Source: Apostichopus parvimensis (lineage: Eukaryota > Echinodermata > Holothuroidea > Aspidochirotida > Stichopodidae). Taken from it: DNA of 40,007 nt. Below the pieces are notes generated by a model that did no database searches, was not told the DNA's origin, and saw only the letters and a program-made list of their open reading frames with translations. The translations under genes were made by a program, and so were the position numbers. Shown here piece after piece: positions 33,401 to 39,945 of this stretch (position 1 is its first letter; every line of letters begins with the position of its first letter). Where the stretch lies: positions 18,548-58,554 of the forward strand of contig KN885189.1 in assembly GCA_000934455.1 (NCBI GenBank), read 5' to 3'.

Positions 33401-33736
33401 CAACATCTCAATGTCAACAAAAAAAAATTATAATAATAATAATAATTACAATAAGTTACAAACCTTGGGTTTGACGATCACCATCTGTTTTCCAAGGCTG
33501 GGTTCGATGTATTTTGAAAAGTGGCTGAACTTTGCCCTCTCGTCCTGAACCTCGCACAGTTCTGACGCCCTCGTAGTCTTCCGGTTCCATCCCTCCTCGT
33601 CGCCGTGTAAGATCTTCCTGAAGGCCACGCTCTGAAACACCCCGTGCATCTGCAAGGCCTTCATCACGGCCTGCTCCTTTCTGTGGTGTCGCCAAAAATG
33701 AGCCACGGTAAGGTACGTGTAGCAGACTGTGAACAT
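3299..33736 (-). CDS. HLCS: Holocarboxylase synthetase (biotin--protein ligase), whole ten-exon coding span
   Basis: The enzyme activates biotin with ATP to biotinyl-AMP and transfers it to a lysine of biotin-dependent carboxylases (acetyl-CoA, pyruvate, propionyl-CoA and methylcrotonyl-CoA carboxylases) in cytosol and mitochondria. Coding exons in gene order are 33464-33736, 25099-25447, 23270-24015, 19030-19185, 17636-17904, 8953-9020, 8315-8475, 6883-6997, 4787-5000 and 3299-3470. Every intron is GT-AG and every phase joins, giving 840 residues and a stop. Human HLCS is 726 aa in its classic form and longer in an N-terminally extended form, so the length fits. Visible parts are an N-terminal hydrophobic stretch (1-18), a basic cluster (253-272), a BPL_N/glutamine-amidotransferase-like domain (about 290-450), catalytic motifs KGKGRGGN (618-625), KWPND (681-685) and GIGFNV (713-718), and a C-terminal SH3-like domain (784-840). 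I see no frame break. Identity is very secure; the start codon and any untranslated exons are less so. Confidence 0.95.
3471..4786 (-). other. HLCS: HLCS intron 9
   Basis: GT-AG intron with donor GTGAGT and acceptor TTTTCAG. The stretch 3530-3970 is strewn with TGTCAAG/CTTGACA words and holds a perfect 9-bp inverted repeat CTCGTCAAG (3916-3924) / CTTGACGAG (3938-3946). An open plus-strand stretch near 4248-4622 looks like chance. Confidence 0.8.
4787..5000 (-). CDS. HLCS: HLCS coding exon 9 (residues 713-784)
   Basis: Acceptor CTTAG|GGATCGG completes Gly713. The exon then encodes IGFNVANSKPTLCVNDLI, EEYNEKNQTDLSPL, TVLEKMIDDFQREG and HYYKRWLHT, matching human [30 protein letters not shown] and YYRYWVHSG. 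It ends CACAC|GTGAGT. This is the distal catalytic core with the helix leading to the C-terminal domain. About 40 nt of its 5' end, with the splice acceptor, recurs three more times upstream in the adjoining intron (see 4960-5722). Confidence 0.97.
4960..5722 (-). repeat. Tandem array of exon 9 acceptor junction copies
   Basis: A unit of about 140 bp, comprising the first ~40 nt of exon 9, its splice acceptor and the adjoining intron, is present four times: the genuine junction (4960-5110), and copies at about 5111-5244, 5438-5576 and 5577-5722. The copies keep acceptor AG followed by GGATC or GGATT. Plus-strand landmarks common to units are TAGCAACA, CTGATCCCTAA, TGGTTGCTAT and TGCAAATGCT. 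Copies two and four share AACATCGAAACTGATCCC and AGATAGACCACATAGTTA, while copies one and three share GCTGTTAGCAACA, suggesting a dimer was duplicated. A hairpin MITE (5245-5429) interrupts the array. Confidence 0.85.
5001..6882 (-). other. HLCS: HLCS intron 8
   Basis: GT-AG intron. Its exon-9 end is occupied by the tandem array of exon 9 acceptor copies (to about 5722) with a MITE inside it. The remainder is AT-rich, with a T-rich run around 6637-6668, and otherwise shows nothing. Confidence 0.85.
5245..5429. mobile_element. Hairpin MITE, copy 1 (unclassified DNA element)
   Basis: The ends are imperfect terminal inverted repeats CAGATGGGACAA (5245-5256) and TTGTCCCAACTG (5418-5429), 11 of 12 matching. 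Inside, long arms at 5283-5312 and 5349-5376 (GCTTCAAAGCACTTGTACTG and its complement) make the whole a near-palindrome. It has no coding capacity. It lies between units of the exon 9 junction array, so it inserted after that array formed. No target duplication is clear. A related copy is at 37116-37418. Confidence 0.75.
6883..6997 (-). CDS. HLCS: HLCS coding exon 8 (residues 675-713), catalytic KWPND motif
   Basis: The exon begins at TTTTCAG|AACCTGG and encodes NLDLGVKWPNDIYFGGKQ then KVGGVMVKSS and RDIHALIG. KWPND (681-685) is the family signature; the lysine equals BirA Lys183, which contacts biotin and the adenylate. KVGGVMV is the following conserved strand (human MKIGGVLV). The exon ends one base into Gly713 at ATCG|GTAGGT. 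All catalytic motif residues I know for this segment are present. Confidence 0.97.
6998..8314 (-). other. HLCS: HLCS intron 7
   Basis: GT-AG intron, donor GTGAGG, acceptor TTTTCAG. AT-rich; I see no repeats or genes in it. Confidence 0.85.
8315..8475 (-). CDS. HLCS: HLCS coding exon 7 (residues 621-674)
   Basis: After acceptor CTTTCAG the exon completes Gly621 and continues RGGNKWLSPLGCAMFTAH, then KLPFLQHMPALAAVEAIR and TRPGYE, ending GAG|GTGAGG in phase 0. It aligns with human RGGNVWLSPVGCALSTLL and [21 protein letters not shown]. It completes the biotin/ATP loop and forms the first strand-helix layer of the catalytic core. Confidence 0.96.
8476..8952 (-). other. HLCS: HLCS intron 6
   Basis: Short GT-AG intron that splits the biotin loop codon Gly621. 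Nothing else is recognisable. Confidence 0.88.
8953..9020 (-). CDS. HLCS: HLCS coding exon 6 (residues 598-621), biotin-loop start
   Basis: This small 68-nt exon encodes FMFKVPKTVGAVAVASRQ then TKGKG. It matches human [23 protein letters not shown], the first half of the glycine-rich biotinyl-AMP loop (E. coli BirA equivalent GRGRRG). Acceptor TTTTCAG and donor AAAAG|GTACGC both fit, and the one-base ends join exons 5 and 7 in frame. It is too short to stand out as an open frame and is identified by motif and phase. Confidence 0.93.
9993..10048. repeat. (GTAT)14 microsatellite
   Basis: Fourteen perfect copies of GTAT. Just after it (10080-10160) the words AATGTATATAC and ACTTCACAAGGACT repeat. 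Confidence 0.97.
11895..12110. repeat. Intron 5 duplicated block, copy 1
   Basis: Aligns over its length with 12868-13084. Shared words include CAGAAAATGTGTCTGAAATG, AAATTTTGGTTGAAAA and GTGTCAGGATAGCTTT. Small indels and substitutions separate the two, so the event is old. Non-coding. Confidence 0.85.
12868..13084. repeat. Intron 5 duplicated block, copy 2
   Basis: Partner of 11895-12110. It is bracketed by GCTGTTTGTCACACTGCTGA (12850) and GCTGTTTGTCACACTACTGA (13097), and ACTATAGGTATAATCAGTGA (12503) also recurs with one change at 13168, so the duplicated segment may be larger and patchy. Confidence 0.85.
15741..15820. repeat. Purine-rich G/A tract
   Basis: Almost pure purine on the plus strand (GGAGGAGGGAGGGGAGGAGG and similar). 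The open frames here are artefacts of low complexity. Confidence 0.8.
16226..16450 (-). pseudogene. Decayed duplicate of HLCS exon 5
   Basis: On the minus strand, after a possible acceptor CATTTTAG (16451), the frame reads QISKYVDFLKVESVDDKK, then NFAMLMKEYNPDFYMKNF. A (TA)n stretch breaks the frame; past it come YNEVVGNN and a GTAGGAG donor-like end. This follows exon 5 (PVSLFFASDLPEAEDK, FDVDVYMKNL, YIEVVPTT). At DNA level AAATTCTTCATGTA and ACTACTTC...TGTACAT are shared in the same order. It is more diverged than the nearby junction copies and may be an old exon duplication. The protein-level likeness is moderate and I cannot compute significance. Confidence 0.5.
16645..16682. repeat. Dispersed repeat fragment A
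   Basis: TGGGGAGACAGGTAAGCGAG followed by GAGCGAAGTAAATTC. A near-identical string is at 33347-33380 in intron 1. The surrounding 16500-16770 is more GC-rich than the intron average and may all belong to one unidentified repeat. Confidence 0.6.
16942..17633 (-). repeat. Tandem array of exon 5 donor junction copies
   Basis: Three decayed copies of the last ~90 nt of exon 5 plus its donor and about 150 bp of intron follow the real exon (minus strand): about 17400-17633, 17130-17393 and 16942-17105. The first has GACATTTGAAAG|GTGAGAG and the third has TATCCAAGAG|GTGAGAG, matching the real ATTCGAAAG|GTGAGAG; the middle one has lost the donor match. Each also repeats ATGAAG-ATTT-AAAG-CAAAG on the exon side and TCTGGGAA plus ATTTACATAA-like words in the intron part. 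Unit length is about 230 bp. Confidence 0.8.
17636..17904 (-). CDS. HLCS: HLCS coding exon 5 (residues 509-598)
   Basis: The exon starts GCAACCAATAG after TTGCCAG in phase 0 and reads ATNSAFHNSVKAHLQKS, then PVSLFFASDLPEAEDK, FDVDVYMKNLKSKVLG and NVLMYIEVVPTTMTLFE. It ends two bases into the codon for Ser598 at GAAAG|GTGAGA. The last third matches human [34 protein letters not shown], the entry to the catalytic domain; its T-T-M segment is highly conserved in biotin ligases. Its 3' half and donor have been copied in tandem into the following intron (see 16942-17633), and a more distant decayed copy lies at 16226-16450. Confidence 0.95.
17905..19029 (-). other. HLCS: HLCS intron 4
   Basis: GT-AG intron, donor GTGGGT and acceptor TTGCCAG. 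AT-rich; the open stretch 17866-18231 on the plus strand runs over the exon border and has no protein likeness. Nothing else seen. Confidence 0.85.
19030..19185 (-). CDS. HLCS: HLCS coding exon 4 (residues 457-508)
   Basis: The 156-nt exon (52 codons, phase 0 at both ends) starts after acceptor TGACAG with LPLVALEQVTDQNAKS, then has CLQQILADVLSRLQITC and PDLTPCFLVANTP, and ends CCG|GTGGGT. It aligns with human RYEVLREILTTLGLSCD followed by ALTPLYLLSA. This is the linker between the BPL_N-like and catalytic domains. It lacks roughly 20 residues present in human after the preceding VIHSR, a plausible lineage difference. I looked for an extra exon in the 4.1-kb intron before it and found none with compatible phase. 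Confidence 0.9.
19186..23269 (-). other. HLCS: HLCS intron 3
   Basis: GT-AG intron of 4.1 kb. It holds a run of 13 C followed by 6 T (20698-20716) and no recognised mobile element. A 64-nt splice-bounded open stretch at 20187-20250 was considered as an exon and rejected on phase. Confidence 0.83.
20698..20716. repeat. Poly-C/poly-T homopolymer run
   Basis: Thirteen C then six T; prone to sequencing and assembly error. Confidence 0.95.
23270..24015 (-). CDS. HLCS: HLCS coding exon 3 (residues 208-456), BPL_N-like domain
   Basis: This is the largest exon (746 nt). It opens VEVQGHPFNLVDPLVDKD and carries a basic stretch with RPSRRKH and KRVEKQKK (about 253-272) that looks like a bipartite nuclear-localisation signal; human HLCS has been reported in nuclei, but function here is inference. 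From about residue 290, KPPNVLIFTGDD, YVVYQLTPDQL, PWSENTALLVTV and YVVVGGKLLNVGMNLAFEVG follow the human order (KAPNILLYVGSD, YILYHLLEDSAL, PWTDNCLLLVIA, GGKVLGLSSSFTFGG). This is the N-terminal biotin-ligase domain of eukaryotes, related in fold to glutamine amidotransferases and without the catalytic triad. It ends VIHSR at AGG|GTAGGT in phase 0. Several open frames on the opposite strand here are shadows. Confidence 0.95.
24016..25098 (-). other. HLCS: HLCS intron 2
   Basis: GT-AG intron with donor GTAAAT and acceptor CACTTCAG. A pyrimidine-rich tract is at 24748-24775, and a SINE-like 3' end with (TTA)n tail lies close to exon 2. Confidence 0.83.
24895..25060 (+). mobile_element. Possible SINE fragment with (TTA)n tail
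   Basis: The end GGTGCTATATAAGTCTCATT followed by (TTA)n (25038-25058) is the kind of tail seen on many marine-animal SINEs. No clear A/B boxes or target duplication were found, so this is a weak call; it may be just a microsatellite with AT-rich flank. Confidence 0.35.
25099..25447 (-). CDS. HLCS: HLCS coding exon 2 (residues 92-208)
   Basis: The exon follows a strong polypyrimidine tract and TATAG acceptor and begins QTVDLSKEWTSF in phase 0. It passes through a serine-rich acidic linker (PDSSSKGNKSPEDESS) to LVQASAENFSKVGTAFMEG, LELDDGLYVDQII, and ends one base into a codon at ATCT|GTAAAT. That base joins the two-base start of exon 3 to make Ser208. This belongs to the poorly conserved N-terminal region of HLCS, so its assignment rests mainly on phase continuity, codon-like composition and raised GC rather than on motif matches. 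A (TTA)n tract lies about 40 bp past the donor and a hAT-type MITE about 100 bp before the acceptor. Confidence 0.85.
25537..25925. mobile_element. hAT-type MITE with 8-bp target duplication
   Basis: Terminal inverted repeats CAGTGGCGGAGC (25545-25556) and GCTCCGCCACTG (25906-25917) match 12 of 12. They are flanked by perfect direct repeats TGTTCAAC at 25537-25544 and 25918-25925. An 8-bp duplication with CAGTGGCGG-type ends fits the hAT superfamily. The 373-bp body has no transposase. A palindrome GTCAGGGGGG...CCCCCCTGAC lies just inside the left end. The intact ends and duplication suggest fairly recent insertion. Confidence 0.92.
31277..31437. repeat. 83-bp tandem duplication
   Basis: Two copies start TATGATTC at 31277 and 31360. 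They share CAATTACATTTAAGCATTTA and CATCTCACT, with only a few differences, including T-run length. Recent local duplication. Confidence 0.92.
31919..32240 (-). mobile_element. tRNA-derived SINE with 9-bp target duplication
   Basis: Reading the minus strand, the head at 32231 gives TGTGGTTAAGCCAGTGGACT, an A-box-like tRNA segment (32218-32229), then the exact B box GGTTCGAGTCC (32183-32193). A central body with GTGTCCTTGG follows, then a tail ending GTGCTATATAAATCGTC and a TTATTATTA repeat (31938-31953). Direct repeats TGCATTCTA at 31919-31927 and 32232-32240 bracket it. The A/B box arrangement places it with tRNA-derived SINEs; I cannot name the family. Confidence 0.88.
33144..33157. repeat. 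Poly-G run
   Basis: Fourteen G in a row in intron 1; length is likely unstable. Confidence 0.95.
33347..33380. repeat. Dispersed repeat fragment A, second copy
   Basis: TGAGGAGACAGGTAAGTGAG followed by GAGTGAAGTAAA, matching 16645-16682 with a few substitutions. It sits about 85 bp past exon 1's donor. Confidence 0.6.
33464..33736 (-). CDS. HLCS: HLCS coding exon 1 (residues 1-91, start codon)
   Basis: The frame opens after a TGA and the first ATG begins MFTVCYTYLTVAHFWRHH, a hydrophobic then basic N-terminus. From memory this resembles the start of the extended human HLCS isoform, which argues for this ATG; a G at -3 gives a fair Kozak context. The exon then encodes a charged segment including HGDEEGWNRK and FSHFSKYIEPSLGKQ, and ends MVIVKPK at donor AAG|GTTTGT in phase 0, matching the phase 0 start of exon 2. 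GC content is clearly above the surrounding intron. A second long frame over the same bases is a shadow. The N-terminus could be a membrane anchor or organelle-targeting signal, which is inference. An upstream non-coding exon is likely but not identified. Confidence 0.8.
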
Positions 33737-33873
33737 GACTGGTAGCTTCTTGGACGACTTGAAGCAAATCCAATTTCAAAGTTGACCTCAGGTCAACTAG
33801 TTTATACCATGCAACCAGAGAGGCAAATCTCACAGCAAGCCATGCAGTTAGAAGACTATCATGTCGAGATTCT

Positions 33874-34002
33874 TTAAACAAAACGAAGAAAAAATATACA
33901 GAAGTTAGTACAAGAGGTTTTAGACTAGAACAGCTTAAACAAAATGAAAATATATACAGTACAGAAGTTAGTTAGTACAAGAGGTTTTATACTAGAACAG
34001 CT
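33874..34002. repeat. 61-bp tandem duplication upstream of exon 1
   Basis: Copies begin TTAAACAAAAYGAA at 33874 and 33935 and share TACAAGAGGTTTTA and ACTAGAACAGCT. Located about 140 bp upstream of the HLCS start codon. Confidence 0.9.
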
Positions 34003-37000
34003 GTCTGGCAAACTTTTGTTGCATTTTATCATCACATCAGTTTGAAAATTTCACAAAACTTTTTTTTTTCTTTTATTGGATGTACCTTTTATCAGATGTA
34101 CTATCACCTGCCTCTGTATTAAAGTTGACAAACAATCATGGCGAATATAATAGATCGCAAGACAAGAGGTTGCTTACCTGAAACACAATTTTCAAGACGT
34201 TTTTATTGATATTCCTCTTTTTTTTACCTCAAGGCTATACACAGATTGATCGTATCTCAGGGTTCGAACTTGGTGAAATTCTAATAGTTTATTCTTGTAT
34301 TTGATTCTTGTCTCTAGTGCAATGTGTGCTCATATTAAAGGGAATGGAAGTTGGGAAATTCTAGTAAGCTCTGTGATTTGTCTGGAATTGCATAGCAACA
34401 ACAAACACTGATTTTCATCATTAAAACAACAAATTTGGATGAGTGTTGTTAATTAGTCAGAGCGATATATCCCTGCAGAACAGAGAAATAACTTATTTCT
34501 GTTTTTACTACTCTAGATGTTTTTAAACCTCACAATTGTTTCAAGGAAAAGTGCTCTAACTTAGAATGCACTGTCTCTAAATAATTTATAACCACCTGCG
34601 GAATTAAGATAATGGGAAACAGCGTCCTAAATTGGGCAGCATTAGCGACAGTAAATTGTCGGTAAGACATAAAGCAGTGTTTCAAAGCCATTGGGTGTAA
34701 TTGAAATGGATTTATAGACTGACTTTGCCTGAATGCAAACACGATCCTTGTAAAGAGCTTGATTAAAACGAAAGAAGAGAATCAGAGATAGGTGATTCTA
34801 AACTAAGATCTGAAAAAAGATGTCCACTGTATGATGTTATTTATTTACATTTAGGAATTTTTTAAATACATATTGGTCATTACAGTGACTAAAAGAATTC
34901 CCAGCCATGGAATTCATCTTCATAAGACTTCAAGTTAAGTCTCCAAATTTCATCAACAAGCTATACCCACAAAGTTATTATAATTTCCACATTACCTGAC
35001 TGCCGTGCATAACACTCCCCACTCCCTCCCATTGGGGCACACTTTATACAAAAAGGGTGACGATACGAGTGGAGACTTTCAAACGGCTTCTAATTTAGTG
35101 TCTATGTAAATCGATACAAATGGATTCTCCCCTAATGGATTGCACTAAAGTGTATTCGTGCATATTAATGCCAGTATTCAAGAATATATTGAGTTTAAAC
35201 CTGAACAAAACATACATATCAGTTATTCCGCAAATTACAACATGGGAGGCTTTTACTTTACTTGGCATATGCTTCTATAAAATAACCAGTCTATAGTTCA
35301 AGCCTCCAGATTCATGAGCTGTCAATTAAAGCCATATTACGCAGAGGCAAACCGGCATTGCCTTTCATGACCTAAATCATAGATCTTCGCTTTTCAGTTT
35401 CCTTACAATCACGTTATTATGACAAAGTAAACTTGTTTTCTGATATTAGAATGGGCGACTTTTGTTACATAGAATTGCATGAGTCATTGTTTACTATATG
35501 TGACTACGACAAAATGCAAATTGCAACATTAACCATTGATTGAACTATTATAAAGTAACATTCGATTAACAGTTAGTAAAACATGTAAACAACATATAAT
35601 GTTAATTTGTGAGATCAAGCTTGATAATATTCTATAGGAAACAAAGATTGCATTTGAAAGTGACCACTGAGATTAAATTCGTCAAAAGTACATTTTTTTT
35701 TTGTGCATTTTTTAACAAATTTCTGAAAAAGAATACAAAAGCTCAAAACCAGAATCTAGATCATACAATATATATGCTTGTTTTAACATAATGATAAGGT
35801 TTGTTTATGACATTATTACCCTGCAAGTGTTCAGACCAAGTTTACACTTATTGGTAACTTTTATATCAAGAAATATTTCAAAGTAACATAAAGAACAGTT
35901 TTATTAAAATATATGTTAATACAAACATCGATGTTGCAAAACATATGGAATATACGGCGTACCAATGTGCTCATGTACTACACTGAGTTTCGAAAAATGT
36001 ATCTAGTATAGCTATGACTATAATCTGTGTTAAACTTGAAAACATTTTGGAAGTTGCCAAAAAAAAAAAAAAGAGCATAATGACATATTTATATATAATG
36101 CTCATGAAGACTTAGTGAAATTTGTATATATCAAAAAACAATGAATATTGATAGATTTGAGAAAAGCAGCATATCGTGAGAAACTTAAAGTAATATGAGT
36201 TCTAAAATATAAGAAATAGCAAATACTTGTAGAATGTGACAGTTTTTTTTCCAATGAGAAGGACTCGATAGATTTGTTAAAAATTTCAGATGTATAGACA
36301 TAAAAAAAACATCCCTTTGAAGCAAGTTTTGGCATTCCAGAATAAAAGTTTCTCTTTCAGAATGGAGGATAACGTGAGGCCAGGGAAAGTTAGACTTGGA
36401 GGCTAACTTGAGATCATGTTAGTATAAACAAACAAACTTTGATCGTAACCTTGCGAGGTAAGTGCATGCCAAACTCGTTAAGAGTAGCATTTTAAGCAAT
36501 GTCTGACTTTTATGGAGTAGTTTATCATGCAAATACTAAACATTCAAGGATCTGTGTTTATCCTTGAAAGGCAAAACTTCAAGCTTTATTTAGCACAATG
36601 TTTAGACTAAGGAGGGGGTCCTTAATTTACAGGAAAATTTCAGAGGAAATATTGTCTAGGGAAATTATCTCGGCTGACTGAAACTTGCACTTCACTGGGC
36701 ACAATTTAATAGGGTTAGACAGTATTTAACAGAGACTAGGCTCAACAGAACCAACAGCCAATTTATGCGTGTCTAAAATATTTTGACAAAGGGATGGAAT
36801 TACATGCTTTACACTGATTGAGATGCGTTAGAGCCACATTTTTCGATTTATGAAAGACATTAAAAGCAAGCTGACCTGGTTTGGATATTTCACAACTGAC
36901 TCTCCTATCTCCACATAACTACTGTACTATTAGACCGCCATATAGACTTGGTACAGCGAGAGTGTCATGTAGTTAGTAGTTACACTATAAAAGACTTATA

Positions 37001-37115
37001 TGAGGAGTGATAGTATATAAATACCATCATAACCTATATTGCATGTTATCAATATATTATCCAGAACATGGATAATTACATTTTTTATTCAAAAACTGGT
37101 TAAATGGTAATCAGC

Positions 37116-37418
37116 CAGTTCAGACAATTTTATTTCTAGTGCAACCACTCTCTACTGTCCTCTCATATCATGCTTCAAAGCGCTCGTACTGACAGTATGA
37201 ACAGTTCCCAACCATTTTCTGATTCTAATGCTAACACCACTCTATACTGTCCTCTCATATCATGCTTTAAAGCACTCGTACTGACAGCTGCAAGCAGTTC
37301 CTGATCACCATATTCGGATAAACATGATATTCATACTGCTCAATTACTGTAAATATGAAATAGTGCTTTGAAGCGGGATGTGAAGGTAAAGGATAGAAGA
37401 AGAAAAATGGGCCAACTG
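37116..37418. mobile_element. Hairpin MITE, copy 2 with internal duplication
   Basis: Ends CAGTTCAGACAATTTT (37116-37131) and AAAAATGGGCCAACTG (37403-37418) resemble those of 5245-5429. The inner arm motif CATGCTTCAAAGCGCTCGTA appears twice in direct order (about 37169 and 37260), each preceded by CTGTCCTCTCATAT, and once inverted as TAGTGCTTTGAAGCG (37364). So the left half was duplicated within this copy. Confidence 0.7.
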
Positions 37419-38904
37419 GGATGTGATAGGTATTTCAACTCATAAATATGCTAATTAACTATTTTAACTCTATGATTCCATTGTAGCCAGCTATTTTTTT
37501 CAGTGACCAAAATTTGTCCCTTAATAACATCAAATATTTGTTTCCTACATTTCTCTGACCTCTTATTATATAGTCAATATGCATTGCCAACCAGTAATAT
37601 GACCATGAGTACCTATAAGGTATTTTTATGACAAACCAGCTGCCATTTAAACATTGTCCACCATCATTTTACAGTCCATATCAAAGTTTGTTAACTTTGC
37701 ATGCTTGGAGTAAATTTAATATATGACCGGGGATTCCATGCTATACTGCTAAATGAAATCAAGATTATTACCTACAGATATATTTATACATTTGAAAGAT
37801 AGTATATCTCCAGTTAACGATATATGCATGTAGTTCCAGTCCAAAAATAAATAAATACATTTAGGAGAGGTCAAGCAGGTTAGGATTCAGATGAAAGTTT
37901 ACAGGCTAGCATCTATAGGCTAGGCTATGAAAATTGCATGTTAGTACATACCAAATATCATGTTTTACAGGTTAAATCTGCATGCATTATGGGTTGAATT
38001 ACACTTGACTGTGAAAGGAAATCTTAGATATCTGAGAACTTTAATAATCTGCTATGTTTCCAATCCACAAATATTGCATAAGAAATGATGAAATAATTAC
38101 AAATGCATGGTAACACTGAAGGTTTGCAAATGAAACAGCTGAGTTTAAATGAAACAGCTGAGTTCATGACATGTAAAGTTTTTGGGACACAATAAAAAAT
38201 TGGATGTAAACCATTAGGATGTTACTTACTGTAAATTAAGAGCAATGGTGCAACCAACTGTTTGCATCAGCTGTTTCTTAATTAGAGCGGTGGGTAATGA
38301 GTGACACATCTGGATACATCACATGGCATGGCTAACATGACCCAAAATTATAATTCCCACCACATTATATTGTTTGAAAAGGTAAAATGGCAAAAAGACA
38401 TGTGGTCCCATCCTCCTATAGAACTGATCTGTACAGGACACTCTTAAATATCTCCATCTGATATGATTTATGTAGCAAAAAAATTTGGTAATAAAATTTG
38501 CCATAACAAATACAATTCAAAGTAGCCATCACATCAAAGGGACCAGCAAACATGACAAGAAACAACTCTCTAGAATATGTTAAATTGGGCCATAAATTAT
38601 TAACTACTTTGTACATATTTTATTATATTATATTTTAGGTTGTGAAAATGGAGGAATCATGCATGCAAGATGAAGCAGGCTTGACGGGATTGCAACTGAC
38701 TGGCTTCGGTCCATTTAAGCATCTTCATCAGATACACAGAATAAGGCCAGAGATAATCACTTTGATTTCACCGCGGTCAAAAGAGATGACAATTAAGGCA
38801 CATGAAGAGGGTATATATGTGTTAGTAACTAGTATAACATATGGGAGGATATAAAATTAGTATACAATACTGTGGGAGTCACGTGTAGGACAGTATAATC
38901 TTTA

Positions 38905-39600
38905 TTATAAAGCTGTGTGTTAGGATATCAGAGCACTCAGGAAAATAAAAGAAAATACAGTAGGTGTACGTATATCATTGATAGATGAAACTAGCACATG
39001 CAGGCACACATTTGAGTAGAATGTCAGTGGAATGTAGGTTGGGATGAACTTTACTGTATATCTGTGTGTGTTAGGATATCAGAGCACTCAGGAAAATTGA
39101 AGATTATATGTAGTTATTTCATCGATGGATGGACATCATGCACATTTGAATAGCATACCAGACATATATAGGATAGGATGATCTTTATAAACCTTTATGT
39201 TAGGAATCAGAATATTATGTAGGTACTGTATATATGTAAGACTAATATACTTTGATCATGGTGGATAAATGTAGCCTGTGTGTACATTTGGTTAGCTAGG
39301 TATCAGTCTGATATTTGGGAAGAATAATTCAGATATTACAGTAGTAGAGGAGAAATACTAATGTAGGAGAGGATAACCTTGTGTGTTAGGATACCACAGC
39401 TAATACTGAAGTATACAAGACCTAGCTGTGTGCTAGCTATATGATCACTGATAGAAGGGTTACATTTGCATAGGACGTTAATAACATTAAACCTGGAAAA
39501 ACCAGAGAATAGTAGACTCGCAGGATTTAGATGAGCTTTACCAACCTGTATGTTAGGGTAGGCTATCAGCTAGAGTATTCATGTTTATGTGCAATAATTG
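38905..39600. repeat. Degenerate tandem satellite, unit about 130-185 bp
   Basis: The anchor GTGTTAGGATATCAGAGCAC recurs at about 38918 and 39069, then diverged at about 39198, 39384 and 39551 (ATGTTAGGAATCAG, GTGTTAGGATACCACAGC, ATGTTAGGGTAGGCTATCAG). Each is preceded by a GAT-CTTTA or TAACCTT-like word and followed by CATTTGAATAG-like words. The first two units are the most alike. Confidence 0.75.
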
Positions 39601-39800
39601 TGTATTTTGAAGATTTCGAAGTATTTTGAAGATATATAGCATGCATTAAGCACTAGGATGTCATTCTGATCATGAGATAACCAAGAGTGTATACTGTAGT
39701 TGTTTGTTCATTGGGATTCAAATGAAGACATGATGGGAATTTCATACAGGGAAATGCTGTCGGAGAAGTATTTAACCAAGACTTTGTCAAAATTTATGAC

Positions 39801-39945
39801 GGATAGGTTCAAACATAAGGTACTCCATATACTGCTGGTAGAGACATAGGTTCAAACCTAAGGTATTCCATTATACATGCTAGCCTGACACAAATGGATA
39901 GGTTCAAACATAAGGTATTCCATTATACATGCTGGTAGAGGCAAA
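39801..39945. repeat. About 48-bp tandem triplication
   Basis: Three copies of GATAGGTTCAAACATAAGGT followed by ATTCCATTATACATGCTGGT start near 39801, 39844 and 39895. The third is closest to consensus. Confidence 0.9.

Larger units (their letters stand above)
25448..33463 (-). other. HLCS: HLCS intron 1
   Basis: GT-AG intron of 8.0 kb with donor GTTTGT. It contains the hAT-type MITE beside exon 2, a GCTGCTCCTT-type low-complexity stretch (27718-27772), an 83-bp tandem duplication, a SINE, a run of 14 G (33144-33157) and an ATA-rich tract next to exon 1 (33428-33447). No other gene could be supported. Confidence 0.8.

Noticed and set aside
33456-33881. 141-codon minus-strand open frame over exon 1
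   Set aside because: It is a shadow: the overlapping frame joins exon 2 in phase and has protein-like content, while this one reads through the donor and is arginine/glycine-skewed.
38642-38854. Plus-strand open frame preceded by TTTTAG and containing LTGFGPF, as in pyroglutamyl-peptidase I
   Set aside because: Only seven residues match and the following sequence does not fit the family; single short open frame in a repeat-rich flank.
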